IMG/VR virus record: IMGVR_UViG_3300025671_000144
Span: 1 to 41,935 of that record
DNA: 41,935 nucleotides
Direction: 5' to 3' (one strand)
Source of the DNA: a virus
Position numbers and translations under genes: made by a program. Shown here piece after piece: positions 18,154 to 25,818 of the stretch. Each line of letters begins with the position of its first letter. Position 1 is the first letter of the stretch. The notes below the pieces were generated by a model. That model ran no database searches. It was not told the DNA's origin and was given only the letters and a program-made list of their open reading frames with translations.

Positions 18154-18790
18154 GTGGATATTTTCTTTTGTTAAAGTATTTCTGTTCCTCTTTCGTTTGC
18201 TTCCTTATGATGATGGTGTTGCCACATACACGGAAGGAAGAGACAGGTGTTTTCCTGTTCTCAATATGCTTGAGGGTCATGTGATTGGTGAGCTTCATCA
18301 AATCAGACATAAACTCTGAGGAGAACAGATTGAATGGGCTTATCTTGTATCCGTACAGCGTAGCTTCTGGATGCCAGAACGATGTCTCTATGTCCTCGAT
18401 GATGTATACACCACCGTACTCCAGCTTTGGGAACAGGGCGTAGAATGACATCACCTGATGGTGTGGGATGTGACTCCCATCGTCAATAATGAATCTGTAC
18501 TTCTTATTCCTTGCAAACTTCTTGAGCTTGCTTTCGTCTGACTGGTCTACACAAAACACCTCGCCCCTATCCACCTTCTGCACGTTCTCTGGTGAGATGT
18601 CTATGCAGTCTACATTTGCCTTCGGGAAGTATTCAAGCCAAGCAGGAAAGGACTCACCGTTTCCATATCCTATCTCCAGCATATTGAACTCATCGTCCCT
18701 CATGTGCTTCAGCTCATCATCATAGAATAGATGGTAGGCGTGGTGATGCACCTTGTCAGACTCTTTGAATATCTCTTCAAAACTATTCAT
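18131..18790 (-). CDS. Class I SAM-dependent methyltransferase
   Basis: A 219-residue protein. The frame is open further upstream, but the ATG at 18790 overlaps the glycosyltransferase stop as ATGA and is preferred. Motif I is LEIGYGNGES (38-47), the acidic ribose-binding residue is in DCIDIS (61-66), and IDDGSHIPHHQ (102-112) and IIEDIETS (130-137) follow. The DDGSH-plus-EDIE arrangement is that of MycE/CmcI-like O-methyltransferases acting on sugars or small molecules, rather than DNA methylases. Paired with a glycosyltransferase, it may methylate a sugar added to phage or host material. Target unknown. Confidence 0.7.
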   Translation of the reverse strand: MNSFEEIFKESDKVHHHAYHLFYDDELKHMRDDEFNMLEIGYGNGESFPAWLEYFPKANVDCIDISPENVQKVDRGEVFCVDQSDESKLKKFARNKKYRFIIDDGSHIPHHQVMSFYALFPKLEYGGVYIIEDIETSFWHPEATLYGYKISPFNLFSSEFMSDLMKLTNHMTLKHIENRKTPVSSFRVCGNTIIIRKQTKEEQKYFNKRKYPHEHLLLR

Positions 18791-19827
18791 AGCACTTGCT
18801 TTCTGATTTCGTTTTGCGTGTCGATATGGAAGAACTCCTTCCACTTGTCCTTTGATGCCTCAACCAAGTCCTCTATCATAGAGGGGTTGTCGTGCAGCAT
18901 CTTCACCTTCTTCCGCCAGTCTAGATGGTGTCTGCATAACAATCCTGTCTTGCCATCTTCGATGAACTCTCTATAGGGAGTGGCGTCCGTAGCAATGACA
19001 GCCGTGTCTGTGTAGACAGCTTCCGCCACCTTCAATGGGCTTTTGCATCGTGTGAATATGTTACTCTTCACGGGACATAATGATACGTTAAAGTTTTTGT
19101 ACTGCACCCCATACTCGAAGATGTTTTCCACGGGCATTGTGGATTTTGCCTTCAGTATCTCAGGATACCCTCCCAAGTCCACCACACTAAGGTTGTAGGG
19201 AGTCCAATCCACGCCCATAGTTTTCAGATCTTTCTTGTGACCGAGCGCACCGACATACCCAAACCTCGCCTCGCTGAAGTCTTTATCTCCCTCATTCCAG
19301 TTCCAGTTCTCATGCTCTGGGTTGACAGCGTTGTGTACAACAACAAACTCAGCGTTAGTGCGTAGCTTGCTCATCTTGTCTCGGAGATATTCAGAGGGCG
19401 TTGTCACCACATCGGCTATCTCTATGCAAGCCATGATATTGGGAGCAGCGACTTTCTTGTAATATTCTTGGGCGGGGTTGTCGTTCTCAAGCTCCCAGAA
19501 GTCATCGTTATCCACTATGAGTCTAACGCCCCTCTCTGTGAGCCACTCCTTAAATCTCTTATGGTTGGTGAGCTGTGCAAACCTACCTATAACAAGGCTC
19601 TTTACGTTGCTGAGGTCAAACTGCTTCAGCATCTCGTACCCAAGGGAGTTTCCATCCTCGTCCTTCTCCCACCCGAAGAACTGCACCCTCTCTCCTTGCT
19701 CTATCATCCTTTTGTAGGGGACGTACAGTCTGTGGTAGTCAACACCACCAATAGACTGCTGCATAGAGCCGTCAGGTTGCCTTTCCTCCTTTATCTTTAA
19801 GTGGACGAGGGTTACATCCCTACTCAC
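18787..19827 (-). CDS. GT-B glycosyltransferase (GT4-like)
   Basis: A 346-residue protein starting at GTG, 8 bases inside the previous gene's end. The N-terminal Rossmann half has VDYHRLYVPYKRMIEQG and IVDNDDFWEL (104-113). The C-terminal half has CKSPLKVAEAV (261-271) and ATPYREFIEDGKTGLL (282-297), the donor-sugar binding loop of family 1/4 transferases. It transfers an activated sugar, but the acceptor is not shown by the sequence: modified phage DNA, a virion protein or a host surface glycan are all possible. Its coupled neighbour is a methyltransferase. Confidence 0.75.
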   Translation of the reverse strand: MSRDVTLVHLKIKEERQPDGSMQQSIGGVDYHRLYVPYKRMIEQGERVQFFGWEKDEDGNSLGYEMLKQFDLSNVKSLVIGRFAQLTNHKRFKEWLTERGVRLIVDNDDFWELENDNPAQEYYKKVAAPNIMACIEIADVVTTPSEYLRDKMSKLRTNAEFVVVHNAVNPEHENWNWNEGDKDFSEARFGYVGALGHKKDLKTMGVDWTPYNLSVVDLGGYPEILKAKSTMPVENIFEYGVQYKNFNVSLCPVKSNIFTRCKSPLKVAEAVYTDTAVIATDATPYREFIEDGKTGLLCRHHLDWRKKVKMLHDNPSMIEDLVEASKDKWKEFFHIDTQNEIRKQVL

Positions 19828-20035
19828 CGTTGAAGTCCTTTAGGGACTCTCGGATGAAGTCAGCTTCATATCTGATTTTTGTAAGACATCTACTCAGTTC
19901 CTTTTCAACTTCCTCTTGCTTCAACCTAACATCACCCGTGCGGTCAAAAAGGTTTTCGTAGAGAGATGTAATTACATCGTGCATACGACAGCACCCCTCG
20001 CTGTACGCTGCTCCTAATTGAGTTTTAGTTGACAT
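19820..20035 (-). CDS. Small helical protein, unknown
   Basis: A 71-residue protein starting MSTKTQLGAAYSEGCCRMHD. The ATG at 20035 is chosen because the upstream extension depends on a TTG. It is mostly helical and charged (KQEEVEKELSRCLTKIRYEA), possibly a short coiled coil. It lies between a hairpin after the HNH gene and the glycosyltransferase, which starts inside its last codons. Function unknown; perhaps an accessory of the sugar-modifying pair. Confidence 0.5.
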   Translation of the reverse strand: MSTKTQLGAAYSEGCCRMHDVITSLYENLFDRTGDVRLKQEEVEKELSRCLTKIRYEADFIRESLKDFNGE

Positions 20036-20073
20036 TGAATTAAATTTTGTATAAAAATACAAAATCTATATAG

Positions 20074-20090
20074 CCTACATAACTTGTAGG
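20074..20090. terminator. Hairpin after the HNH gene, possible terminator
   Basis: CCTACA and TGTAGG pair across a 5-base loop and the stem can extend by A-T and G-T pairs on both sides. On the minus strand it begins at the HNH stop codon and is followed by an A/T-rich run with TTTT. On the plus strand it is followed by T7, but no plus-strand gene ends here. It may work as a weak terminator or mRNA-stabilising hairpin. Confidence 0.4.
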
Positions 20091-20435
20091 TTATTTTTTT
20101 GTCAACATTTTCTGACGATTTGTTTCCTCTCTGTGACATGGTTTACACATAACAGAGTAACCATCGGGGTCTTCACAGAAAAGCCTATCGCAAAAGCCAG
20201 GCAGATCAGTGAAAGACTTTAGAGAGCCAGCGGGAATCTTGTGATTCACCTCCACTTCTTTACTCTTGAAATACTTCTTGCAAGCGGAACACTTATACTC
20301 AAACTTATGCCTCTTCCCACGAACAGTTTTCTTAACTCTGTTCTTGGCTTCCACACGAGGCTTGTAGTAACTCCATATTCGCCTTAGGGCAGAGCGTATC
20401 CTAGACATCAGCATAGCTTCTGTCCAAGTACCCAT
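20091..20435 (-). CDS. HNH endonuclease
   Basis: A 114-residue nuclease. The zinc ligands are CSAC (49-52) and CKPCH (97-101), with the catalytic VNHKIPAG (63-70) between them, the usual order of small phage HNH enzymes. The N-terminal third is basic and helical for DNA contact. A GTG 30 bases upstream could also start the frame, overlapping the primase-helicase stop, but the ATG at 20435 gives a normal 14-base gap. It may be a homing-type enzyme or a nicking enzyme in replication or packaging. Confidence 0.75.
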   Translation of the reverse strand: MGTWTEAMLMSRIRSALRRIWSYYKPRVEAKNRVKKTVRGKRHKFEYKCSACKKYFKSKEVEVNHKIPAGSLKSFTDLPGFCDRLFCEDPDGYSVMCKPCHREETNRQKMLTKK

Positions 20436-20449
20436 ATTGCGTGTTCTCT

Positions 20450-22237
20450 CTACCCTTCTTCCCACATTTCAGATTGTTCCTCCTTTATGTCGAGAGGCTC
20501 GAACAAAGGAGACCCAAATGTATCGATAAACCTCGTTCCATCTAGTGTCATCCTCCACATGAGTGGATGCAAATCGCTTGTTGGCTCACCTCCGGTCTCT
20601 GTCTCCCGTATCTTACGCACATGGAACTCCATCGTCCGCTTCATGTTCGGCTCGTCATGGTTCACCTTGCGGTGGAATGTGAGGAAGTTATCTGCTCTGT
20701 TCACAAACTTGCCTCCTCCTTCAGTATCTGGAGCTTGTGGTGCTACAACATACCCATCATCACCCATACGCCTCTGAGCCTCCGTAAAGGCGTGTACATT
20801 GAGCCATAGAGCCTTATCATTACCGTTGCTGAACGTCAACATCTCTGATGCACTCTCATAGTGATATTCGTGTGTGGAAAGGCTACTGCCATGAGCCATC
20901 TCAATCTTGAGGGCATTGTAGGGGTCGATGAAGAAACCATCGAAGTTCATGTTGTTTGCCATAAGCCTCTCGGAGTAGACTAGCAAGTCTGTATATGACA
21001 CCACCTCTTTGTTGGTGATGACAATGAAGTGCTTTCCTATCCACTTCATCCCCTCTCGCATTTCTCCGGCAGTCATCTTGTTGATAGATCTACCCAGGGC
21101 AAACTGAAGAAGCTTCATCTTGATGGAGGCTGTCTTGTTCTCGGCAGAGTATATCAGCCATCTCCATCCGTGTCGAACAGCGGAGTTTACAATCATGTAG
21201 AGGGCGAACGATGTCTTACCTACATTGGATATGCCGTTGATGATTGTGAAGTCACGCTTGTAAACGAAGTGCTTATCCATCTCATCGCTCCCCGTAGTTA
21301 GTCCCACTTGTATCCTTCCGGCAGCAAAGTCAGCCATCCATTGCAAGTCATCCTCGTCTGAAGAGATGAAGGACAAGTCCCCATTCTCCACCATCTGCTC
21401 CCTCCTTATCTTCTTCTCGTCAGCAATGGTTTCTGTCAACGGGAAGCTCATCCCCTCGTTTATGCCATCTTTGATTGTGAGAGATGGGTTGTATTCGGTG
21501 TCGTAGTCTCTCCTAGAAAACTCTCTGAGGAGTACAGACTCCACCACTTCACGCTCCATCCTACCCGCAGAGATGTATCCACCGCAAAGCCTGGAGGCAC
21601 GGAGAAGCTTGTCATGTCTCTCCCCATCCTTCGCTTCCCTCACCATAGTGGCAGCGATGTTGAGCTTCATGTAGTCTGTCATCTCCCCAAGGGTTACGAC
21701 AGATTGATTGTTGCTCTTCTCGGAGAGCATAGCCCCAAACTTCTTGCAATCCTTATTGATTACAATGCTTGGGTCATAGGACTCGTAGCAAGCCCGTGAG
21801 GTGTTCTTTCCCGTGGAGTCAATCTCCAATCCATACGCCTTGTCATAGTACTTCTCCAAGGCTCTGAAGTGACTCTCGTGATGCTCAGGGTTTGTCACCC
21901 TCACCAACACCTTCACTCCATTACCGGAAGGACTGATCCATGTGGCGTAGCTGTGTTCATCTGTTGCTAGCTTTGTCTTGGCATATTCTACATCCGTTAG
22001 ATTGTCGAAGTCCAACACAATAAAACCAGAATGTTTCTTGAGGCTAGAGTCTTTTCTCTGCTCAAACATTCCAGAGAACAGTACAACTGGCAATTGCTTC
22101 TTAGCATCTTTCTTACCGCTTCTCACCTCTTCCACTCTATCCTTAGAGTTTCCGTTCTTGATGCGCTCTAGGGCTTTGTCAACCCCTATCTCATGTATCT
22201 TACTATCAAATAAGCTTGCAGCTATACTGACTCTCAT
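20450..22237 (-). CDS. Primase-helicase (VirE-N/PrimPol-like N-terminus, DnaB-like helicase)
   Basis: A 595-residue replication protein. The N-terminal third matches VirE-N/BT4734-type primase-related domains: SGFIVLDFDNLTDVEYAKTK (70-89) and TWISPSGNGVKVLVRV (99-114) hold the acidic and loop residues of that fold. The C-terminal half is a RecA-like ATPase with Walker A GISNVGKTS (335-343) and Walker B FDGFFIDPYNAL (432-443). It probably primes and unwinds DNA at the phage fork. The start overlaps the stop of a membrane mini-protein as TGATG; GTG one codon upstream is an alternative. No zinc-binding primase motif is visible. Confidence 0.75.
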   Translation of the reverse strand: MRVSIAASLFDSKIHEIGVDKALERIKNGNSKDRVEEVRSGKKDAKKQLPVVLFSGMFEQRKDSSLKKHSGFIVLDFDNLTDVEYAKTKLATDEHSYATWISPSGNGVKVLVRVTNPEHHESHFRALEKYYDKAYGLEIDSTGKNTSRACYESYDPSIVINKDCKKFGAMLSEKSNNQSVVTLGEMTDYMKLNIAATMVREAKDGERHDKLLRASRLCGGYISAGRMEREVVESVLLREFSRRDYDTEYNPSLTIKDGINEGMSFPLTETIADEKKIRREQMVENGDLSFISSDEDDLQWMADFAAGRIQVGLTTGSDEMDKHFVYKRDFTIINGISNVGKTSFALYMIVNSAVRHGWRWLIYSAENKTASIKMKLLQFALGRSINKMTAGEMREGMKWIGKHFIVITNKEVVSYTDLLVYSERLMANNMNFDGFFIDPYNALKIEMAHGSSLSTHEYHYESASEMLTFSNGNDKALWLNVHAFTEAQRRMGDDGYVVAPQAPDTEGGGKFVNRADNFLTFHRKVNHDEPNMKRTMEFHVRKIRETETGGEPTSDLHPLMWRMTLDGTRFIDTFGSPLFEPLDIKEEQSEMWEEG

Positions 22238-22377
22238 CACCTCCAGAAATTAACCACCCAAGCAATGAATACTAATACGGCAACTCCAAGGGAGAATGCA
22301 AGTAAAACCAAAGCCAACGCTTCAGCCATAGCTTTCTCATGTTCATTTAATAATCTTTTCTCGTCTTCCTCTTTCAT
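22237..22377 (-). CDS. Single-pass membrane mini-protein
   Basis: A 46-residue protein. A charged N-terminal helix (MKEEDEKRLLNEHEKAMAEA) is followed by one hydrophobic helix (LALVLLAFSLGVAVLVFIAW) and a short end. Start and stop overlap both neighbours (ATGA with the MazG-like gene upstream and TGATG with the primase-helicase downstream), which supports real translation. Function unknown; anchoring the replication complex to the membrane would be speculation. Confidence 0.6.
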   Translation of the reverse strand: MKEEDEKRLLNEHEKAMAEALALVLLAFSLGVAVLVFIAWVVNFWR

Positions 22378-22646
22378 TGCTCTTTGTTTTTAAGGATACT
22401 GTATATTACTATGTATCCGACAAGGTCAATGAGTGTATCGTCTAGTGTCTCATCAACCATCAGATCTTTGCTCTGTAGTCTCTTCAGCTTATCGCTCATG
22501 CGGGACAGACAGGCATCAATAGCTGGTATCTTCCTCCCCATCACCTCGATGTCTTCGAATGCTGAGTTTCCGTAGTCCTCGTTCTTGGCGATTTGTTTAT
22601 CGCACATAGACTTGTACTGCGCTTCAATCAGTGGTTTGAAATTCAT
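22374..22646 (-). CDS. MazG-like / DUF1599 (nucleotide modification associated domain 1) protein
   Basis: A 90-residue all-helical protein. KNEDYGNSAFED (22-33), LSRMSDKLKRL (47-57) and DDTLIDLVGYIVIY (68-81) follow the pattern of the DUF1599/Nmad1 family: YGNS, a K..RL helix and a conserved D-x-x-x-D-L-x-x-Y. The family is related to MazG-like nucleotide pyrophosphohydrolases and is common in phages with altered nucleotide pools. It may hydrolyse or bind NTPs. The metal-binding ExxE motif of true MazG is not obvious, so catalysis is uncertain. Confidence 0.55.
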   Translation of the reverse strand: MNFKPLIEAQYKSMCDKQIAKNEDYGNSAFEDIEVMGRKIPAIDACLSRMSDKLKRLQSKDLMVDETLDDTLIDLVGYIVIYSILKNKEQ

Positions 22647-22842
22647 CTTTGCTTTCTTTTTTAAGTGGAAACTCTTCTTTGAAGTAGAAGAATCCGTAGT
22701 CTCTCCACCCGAAGTTAATAATAATTAGCCTTGTTCCGCTAGCTGTTGGCATAATTTCTTTGTGTTCGTGCCAGAAGCCGTGCCAACTATAAGGATACCA
22801 AGCGGTTCTACTGAAGAACCATTCAACTTTTTTTCTTGCCAT
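22624..22842 (-). CDS. Hypothetical aromatic-rich protein
   Basis: A 72-residue protein unusually rich in Trp, Phe, Tyr and His (VEWFFSRTAWYPYSWHGFWH). It then has a short beta region (RLIIINFGWRDYGFFYF) and a Lys/Glu tail. No family recognised. It starts just after the terminator at 22879 and overlaps the MazG-like gene by 23 bases. A membrane segment is not evident despite the aromatic content. Confidence 0.5.
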   Translation of the reverse strand: MARKKVEWFFSRTAWYPYSWHGFWHEHKEIMPTASGTRLIIINFGWRDYGFFYFKEEFPLKKESKDEFQTTD

Positions 22843-22856
22843 AACTTTAGTGTAAA

Positions 22857-22879
22857 AGAAAGGGGGCGTAAAGCCCCCT
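22857..22879 (-). terminator. Terminator after the SSB-tail protein gene
   Basis: On the minus strand AGGGGGC and GCCCCCT form a perfect 7-bp stem around a TTTAC loop, followed by TTCTTTT. It lies about 54 bases past the stop of the gene at 22933 and divides the recombination genes from the primase-helicase group. It could attenuate rather than fully stop the transcript, since no clear promoter follows. Confidence 0.75.
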
Positions 22880-22932
22880 CCCCTTGCAACAAATGAACCC
22901 TCGTCTTTCCGAGGTGTCAGAGCATACCTCCC

Positions 22933-23196
22933 TTAAAATGGAAGATCGTCAGCAGTTTGTTTTGCTCCCTCTTCAACGGGGTTGGGCTTGTTGATTTGCA
23001 CCACCCAGGCACCAGCCTTGGTCTTGCGCAACCCACCATTCAGCCACCCACGGTCGTTAACCATTGTCAACATCTCTTTGAGTTGCTCTTGTGGAATTCC
23101 AAAAGGAATGAGCCACGGAGTGCCATCATCGTTAAGCTTTGCATCGTTGCACTTACCAACGAGGATTGAGCTGTATTCTCTTTTCACTTCTGCCAT
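22933..23196 (-). CDS. Small protein with SSB-like acidic C-terminal tip
   Basis: An 87-residue protein whose last six residues are ADDLPF, close to the DDDIPF tip by which bacterial SSB proteins recruit replication and repair enzymes. The body has short strands (YSSILVGKCNDAKL, WLNGGLRK, AWVVQINKPNP) and could be a small beta barrel, but it is shorter than a normal OB-fold SSB (about 110 residues to the end of the core). It lies beside a RecE-like nuclease and an annealing protein. It is likely a single-strand DNA binding protein or an SSB mimic. Confidence 0.5.
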   Translation of the reverse strand: MAEVKREYSSILVGKCNDAKLNDDGTPWLIPFGIPQEQLKEMLTMVNDRGWLNGGLRKTKAGAWVVQINKPNPVEEGAKQTADDLPF

Positions 23197-23241
23197 CTTT
23201 ATCTGTTTTTTAAAATTTAAAGGCTCTACTAAAGTAGATTA

Positions 23242-23988
23242 TTAAAGTTCTCCAAGGTGTAAATAGTCCGAAGAATATCCACCACTTATGAACAGTTCTT
23301 TGTACATATCAATTGCAAAGTTTAGCTTGTGTGAGCCGTTACTTATGAAGCTGTCTGAACAAGTGAATATACCTAAGCTCCTGGTCTCCTTGTTAGCAAC
23401 TAAGAATACAAACTCATCTGCTCCCGTTAGTTCGAGATACATTGCTGCTTGTCTGTCGTAGTCAAAAGACCGGGCGGATCGGGCGAACTGAGACACAGGC
23501 TTACCCGTAGTCTTGAGGTCGATGATTACTTTCTTTCCGTCAATCTCCGTCACGGCATCCACCTTACCCTTGCAGTCAACACCATTGATGGACTTGGTGA
23601 AAGGAACTTCTGTCTGAGCAAACACAAGCATTTCTGATAGCTTGTCGTTGTTCTCGATGTTCTGCTTGATTTCTTGAGCCATGAGGTGTTCGGGTTCTGT
23701 CACCACCCAGTCGTATCCATGCTCTTCGACAGCATCCTTGTATCCCTTAGATCGTCTGTCCTTTACAGCCACCACTTTGAAGTCTGTATACTTCTCAGGC
23801 TCAAGCACAGCGGTGTGTACCAGTCTCCCAACAACGAAGTTAGGGTTGGCGGGGTATTCATACTCACCATCCATATACTTCTTAAAGGTGTGTACGTCCT
23901 CCATCATCCTCCCGATATTGGAGTTGGACAGGTACTTGGTGTCAGCGTAGTACTGACTGTCATCCTTAAATCTTTCTACGTCTGTCAT
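23242..23988 (-). CDS. RecE/exonuclease VIII-like PD-(D/E)XK nuclease
   Basis: A 248-residue exonuclease of the RecE C-terminal/DUF3799 type. Seen in order: GRLVHT (54-59), Glu127 in AQTEVPF, the metal site GKVDAV (Asp144) and IIDLKTT (Asp157, Lys159), and YDRQAAMYLE (177-186), the QxxxY motif of this nuclease class. Such enzymes resect double-stranded ends to expose single strands for an annealing partner. That partner is encoded two genes upstream, with a 55-residue protein overlapping as ATGA in between. Together they form a two-component recombination module. Confidence 0.8.
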   Translation of the reverse strand: MTDVERFKDDSQYYADTKYLSNSNIGRMMEDVHTFKKYMDGEYEYPANPNFVVGRLVHTAVLEPEKYTDFKVVAVKDRRSKGYKDAVEEHGYDWVVTEPEHLMAQEIKQNIENNDKLSEMLVFAQTEVPFTKSINGVDCKGKVDAVTEIDGKKVIIDLKTTGKPVSQFARSARSFDYDRQAAMYLELTGADEFVFLVANKETRSLGIFTCSDSFISNGSHKLNFAIDMYKELFISGGYSSDYLHLGEL

Positions 23989-24152
23989 TGTGATAGGTTC
24001 ATTAGCAAGTTCTTCTGTGTGTCTGTCACCTCATACACCTCAACGCTTCCATCCTTGAAGACGAATGTGATTTTGTCCTCTCCGTTTGGTCTGAACGACT
24101 TCACGTTATCGAGGTTGATGTGCCAGTTCTCTACTCTTACAAACTTTGCCAT
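23985..24152 (-). CDS. Small protein between annealing protein and nuclease
   Basis: A 55-residue frame starting MAKFVRVENWHINLDNVKSF, with four or five predicted strands (KITFVFKDGSVEVYEVTD) and a short final helix. It begins just past the annealing protein's stop and its own stop overlaps the nuclease ATG as ATGA. The pattern resembles tiny KTSC- or SH3-like barrels often found in phages, but no family is certain. It may be an accessory of the recombination pair. Confidence 0.6.
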   Translation of the reverse strand: MAKFVRVENWHINLDNVKSFRPNGEDKITFVFKDGSVEVYEVTDTQKNLLMNLSQ

Positions 24153-24153
24153 C

Positions 24154-24708
24154 TTACTTCTTATTTACGATGTCACCAAGCATAGCTGCTTGTTGCAAAC
24201 TAAACTCACCATCGTACTTCTTCAGCACCTTGGCGAGGTTGTCTTGTGTTGGATTCTTCTTTAGGAAGTCTTCTGCACGGCTGAACAGGACAGTGATGTC
24301 TGTTGACTTCTTCTCTGCTTTCTTAGAAGCAACCTTATTTTGTGTACCCTCTTGCTTTGCGATAGCCATGCTCACCTCATTCGAGGAGGCGATGGATGTC
24401 TCGATGCCAATGCCCAGCATAGCCAAGGCTCTGCCCACAGCAGATGTCTCGCAGTTCTCGATGTAGCTTGTCTTGTTGATGTAGCTACTGCTCTTGTCCT
24501 CTTGAGCTGTACCTTGGGCGATTACCCTACCCTCGTTGTCGCTGATGGTTGTCTGTGCCACGCATGACTCGGAGTCAAGCGCAAGGAAGTCTGTTGTAAT
24601 AGACCACCCATCATACTTGCTCTCGTTACGGAAATACAATAGACGCTGGTTGACCTCAACGTACTGCTTCCCTTTGATGTTTGTTGTTTTGAACTTGTGT
24701 GTTCCCAT
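24154..24708 (-). CDS. Single-strand annealing protein (ERF/Sak-like)
   Basis: A 184-residue protein. The central signature SYIENCETSAVGRALAMLG (81-99), followed by IASSNEV, is that of ERF-superfamily phage annealing proteins, where the ETSAxGRAL helix is the most conserved part. The N-terminal half is beta-rich (QYVEVNQRLLYF, GWSITTDFLAL). The C-terminal part is Lys-rich and helical. It would coat and anneal single strands produced by the RecE-like nuclease. Its ATG directly abuts the stop of the preceding 51-residue gene. Confidence 0.65.
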   Translation of the reverse strand: MGTHKFKTTNIKGKQYVEVNQRLLYFRNESKYDGWSITTDFLALDSESCVAQTTISDNEGRVIAQGTAQEDKSSSYINKTSYIENCETSAVGRALAMLGIGIETSIASSNEVSMAIAKQEGTQNKVASKKAEKKSTDITVLFSRAEDFLKKNPTQDNLAKVLKKYDGEFSLQQAAMLGDIVNKK

Positions 24709-24864
24709 TTATCTGTTGTTTTGATTGTTATCTTTTTTGCGTTTGCCAATATAGTTCATCGGTTGGTGTTGTGCAATTTTTCTTTTGTTTTCTTCGTAGC
24801 ACTTCCAAGCTTCAGTAGGAGAGCAGTCGCATCCGCGCAGAAGCCATTCACATCCATTTTTCAC
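24709..24864 (-). CDS. Small Cys-rich protein, GTG start
   Basis: A 51-residue frame beginning at GTG with MKNGCEWLLRGCDCSPTEAW. Four cysteines lie at 5, 12, 14 and 22, then a Lys/Asn/Gln-rich helix. Its TAA stop directly abuts the annealing protein's ATG. The frame is open upstream without an ATG, so GTG is the best start, although an ATT start is possible. Zinc binding is plausible but not shown. Function unknown. Confidence 0.5.
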   Translation of the reverse strand: MKNGCEWLLRGCDCSPTEAWKCYEENKRKIAQHQPMNYIGKRKKDNNQNNR

Positions 24865-24866
24865 AT

Positions 24867-24995
24867 CTAAGATTTTAATATGTTGGCGATTAGCTTTACG
24901 GGTATTAGTAGGGCTTCAATGAAGCACCAGGCTACAATGAATACCCACCCAAATACACATATGAAAAGTGCTTTTACTAAATCTATTATAATCAT
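24867..24995 (-). CDS. Single-pass membrane mini-protein
   Basis: A 42-residue protein that is almost entirely one long hydrophobic helix (LFICVFGWVFIVAWCFIEAL) with few charges. It starts 3 bases after the DnaA-like gene's stop. Two such mini-membrane proteins lie in this replication block (the other at 22237-22377). Function unknown. Confidence 0.5.
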   Translation of the reverse strand: MIIIDLVKALFICVFGWVFIVAWCFIEALLIPVKLIANILKS

Positions 24996-24998
24996 GAC

Positions 24999-25568
24999 TC
25001 AGCTACAGTTATAGTTTTTTCTGCCGAACCCATTCATCATTCTGTATATATACTTGTATGCCTCATCCTCTTTCCCTTGAGGAACTCTCTGCTCAAGCAT
25101 ATCACACAAATCTTTTATCCTACTATCCTTTCTAACAGCTTTATCTAAGCTGTCGAGAAGCTCTTCCTCTCTCTTCTTTAACTTGCGAATCGTTTGTTTG
25201 AGAGCTTTATTCTGATCAGCATACTCCATGTACTTTTCAATTTCCTCTTCATGCACTGGCTTTACAAGGATATTGTCATCGTATGCCATGACAGACTTGA
25301 ATCTATCCCCCACCCTCTTCACACGCTCTCTGAACTCAACATTAGTTTTTAGCTCATGTTCAATGTTGTCCATGTAATGGACGATGGTGGAGTGGTTCTT
25401 GTCAAGAAACCTACCAATCCTAGAAAAAGGCTGTTTGTAATCTCTCAACACAAGCGAGAAAGCTTTCTTTGCACTAACTATATCCCTGCACCTACTCTTG
25501 TCATCAACATTCACGCAGAATTCATCGTTGACAATTGTTTTCAAGGCATTCACTTTCGACTGTTGCAT
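24999..25568 (-). CDS. DnaA domain IV-like DNA-binding protein with C-terminal coiled coil
   Basis: A 189-residue protein. Residues 23-75 copy the layout of the DnaA C-terminal helix-turn-helix: RCRDIVSAKKAFSLVLRDY, then FSRIGRFLDKNHSTIVHY. NHSTIVHY (58-65) stands for the DHTTVxHA signature that reads the DnaA box. The ATPase domain of DnaA is absent. Residues 105-150 are a charged coiled coil suitable for pairing (DQNKALKQTIRKLKKREEEL). It probably binds a specific DNA site, perhaps in the repeat hub at 34.7-35.4 kb, as initiator helper or regulator. That link is inference. Confidence 0.65.
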   Translation of the reverse strand: MQQSKVNALKTIVNDEFCVNVDDKSRCRDIVSAKKAFSLVLRDYKQPFSRIGRFLDKNHSTIVHYMDNIEHELKTNVEFRERVKRVGDRFKSVMAYDDNILVKPVHEEEIEKYMEYADQNKALKQTIRKLKKREEELLDSLDKAVRKDSRIKDLCDMLEQRVPQGKEDEAYKYIYRMMNGFGRKNYNCS

Positions 25569-25818
25569 ATTTGTCTTTTATCAAATTTACTTCATTGTAG
25601 GTTTCTATCCAAACTTTTGCACCACAACTTAGTGGGTTGTCAGGTCTGTATATCACCCTCGCACATTCATTACCATCTTTATCTAAGATGATAGCTTCAT
25701 GGGCATAGTTGTTCTCTTTTCTATGCTTACAAGTGAGTACCGGATGTCGCTCATCATTCTTGCTATTAGACTTAATGATGTGCTGATTCACATGGATGAT
25801 TGTTTTAGCTTTTCTCAT
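25522..25818 (-). CDS. Conserved hypothetical phage protein
   Basis: A 98-residue protein starting MRKAKTIIHVNQHIIKSNSK, with PVLTCKHRKENNYAHEAIIL and RPDNPLSCGAKVWIET. This combination (HVNQHxI near the start and PLSCGAxVWIET near the end) is one I remember from unrelated phages, where it has no assigned function. A compact beta domain is likely. It overlaps the DnaA-like gene by 47 bases, longer than elsewhere, but its C-terminal residues follow the remembered pattern. Confidence 0.6.
   Translation of the reverse strand: MRKAKTIIHVNQHIIKSNSKNDERHPVLTCKHRKENNYAHEAIILDKDGNECARVIYRPDNPLSCGAKVWIETYNEVNLIKDKYATVESECLENNCQR

Noticed and set aside
23219-23235. Short hairpin TCTAC-TAAA-GTAGA after the RecE-like gene as terminator
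   Set aside because: Only 5 bp and no proper T-run follows on the minus strand.
23674-24264. 196-codon plus-strand frame
   Set aside because: Antisense to the RecE-like and annealing protein genes, both well supported by motifs.
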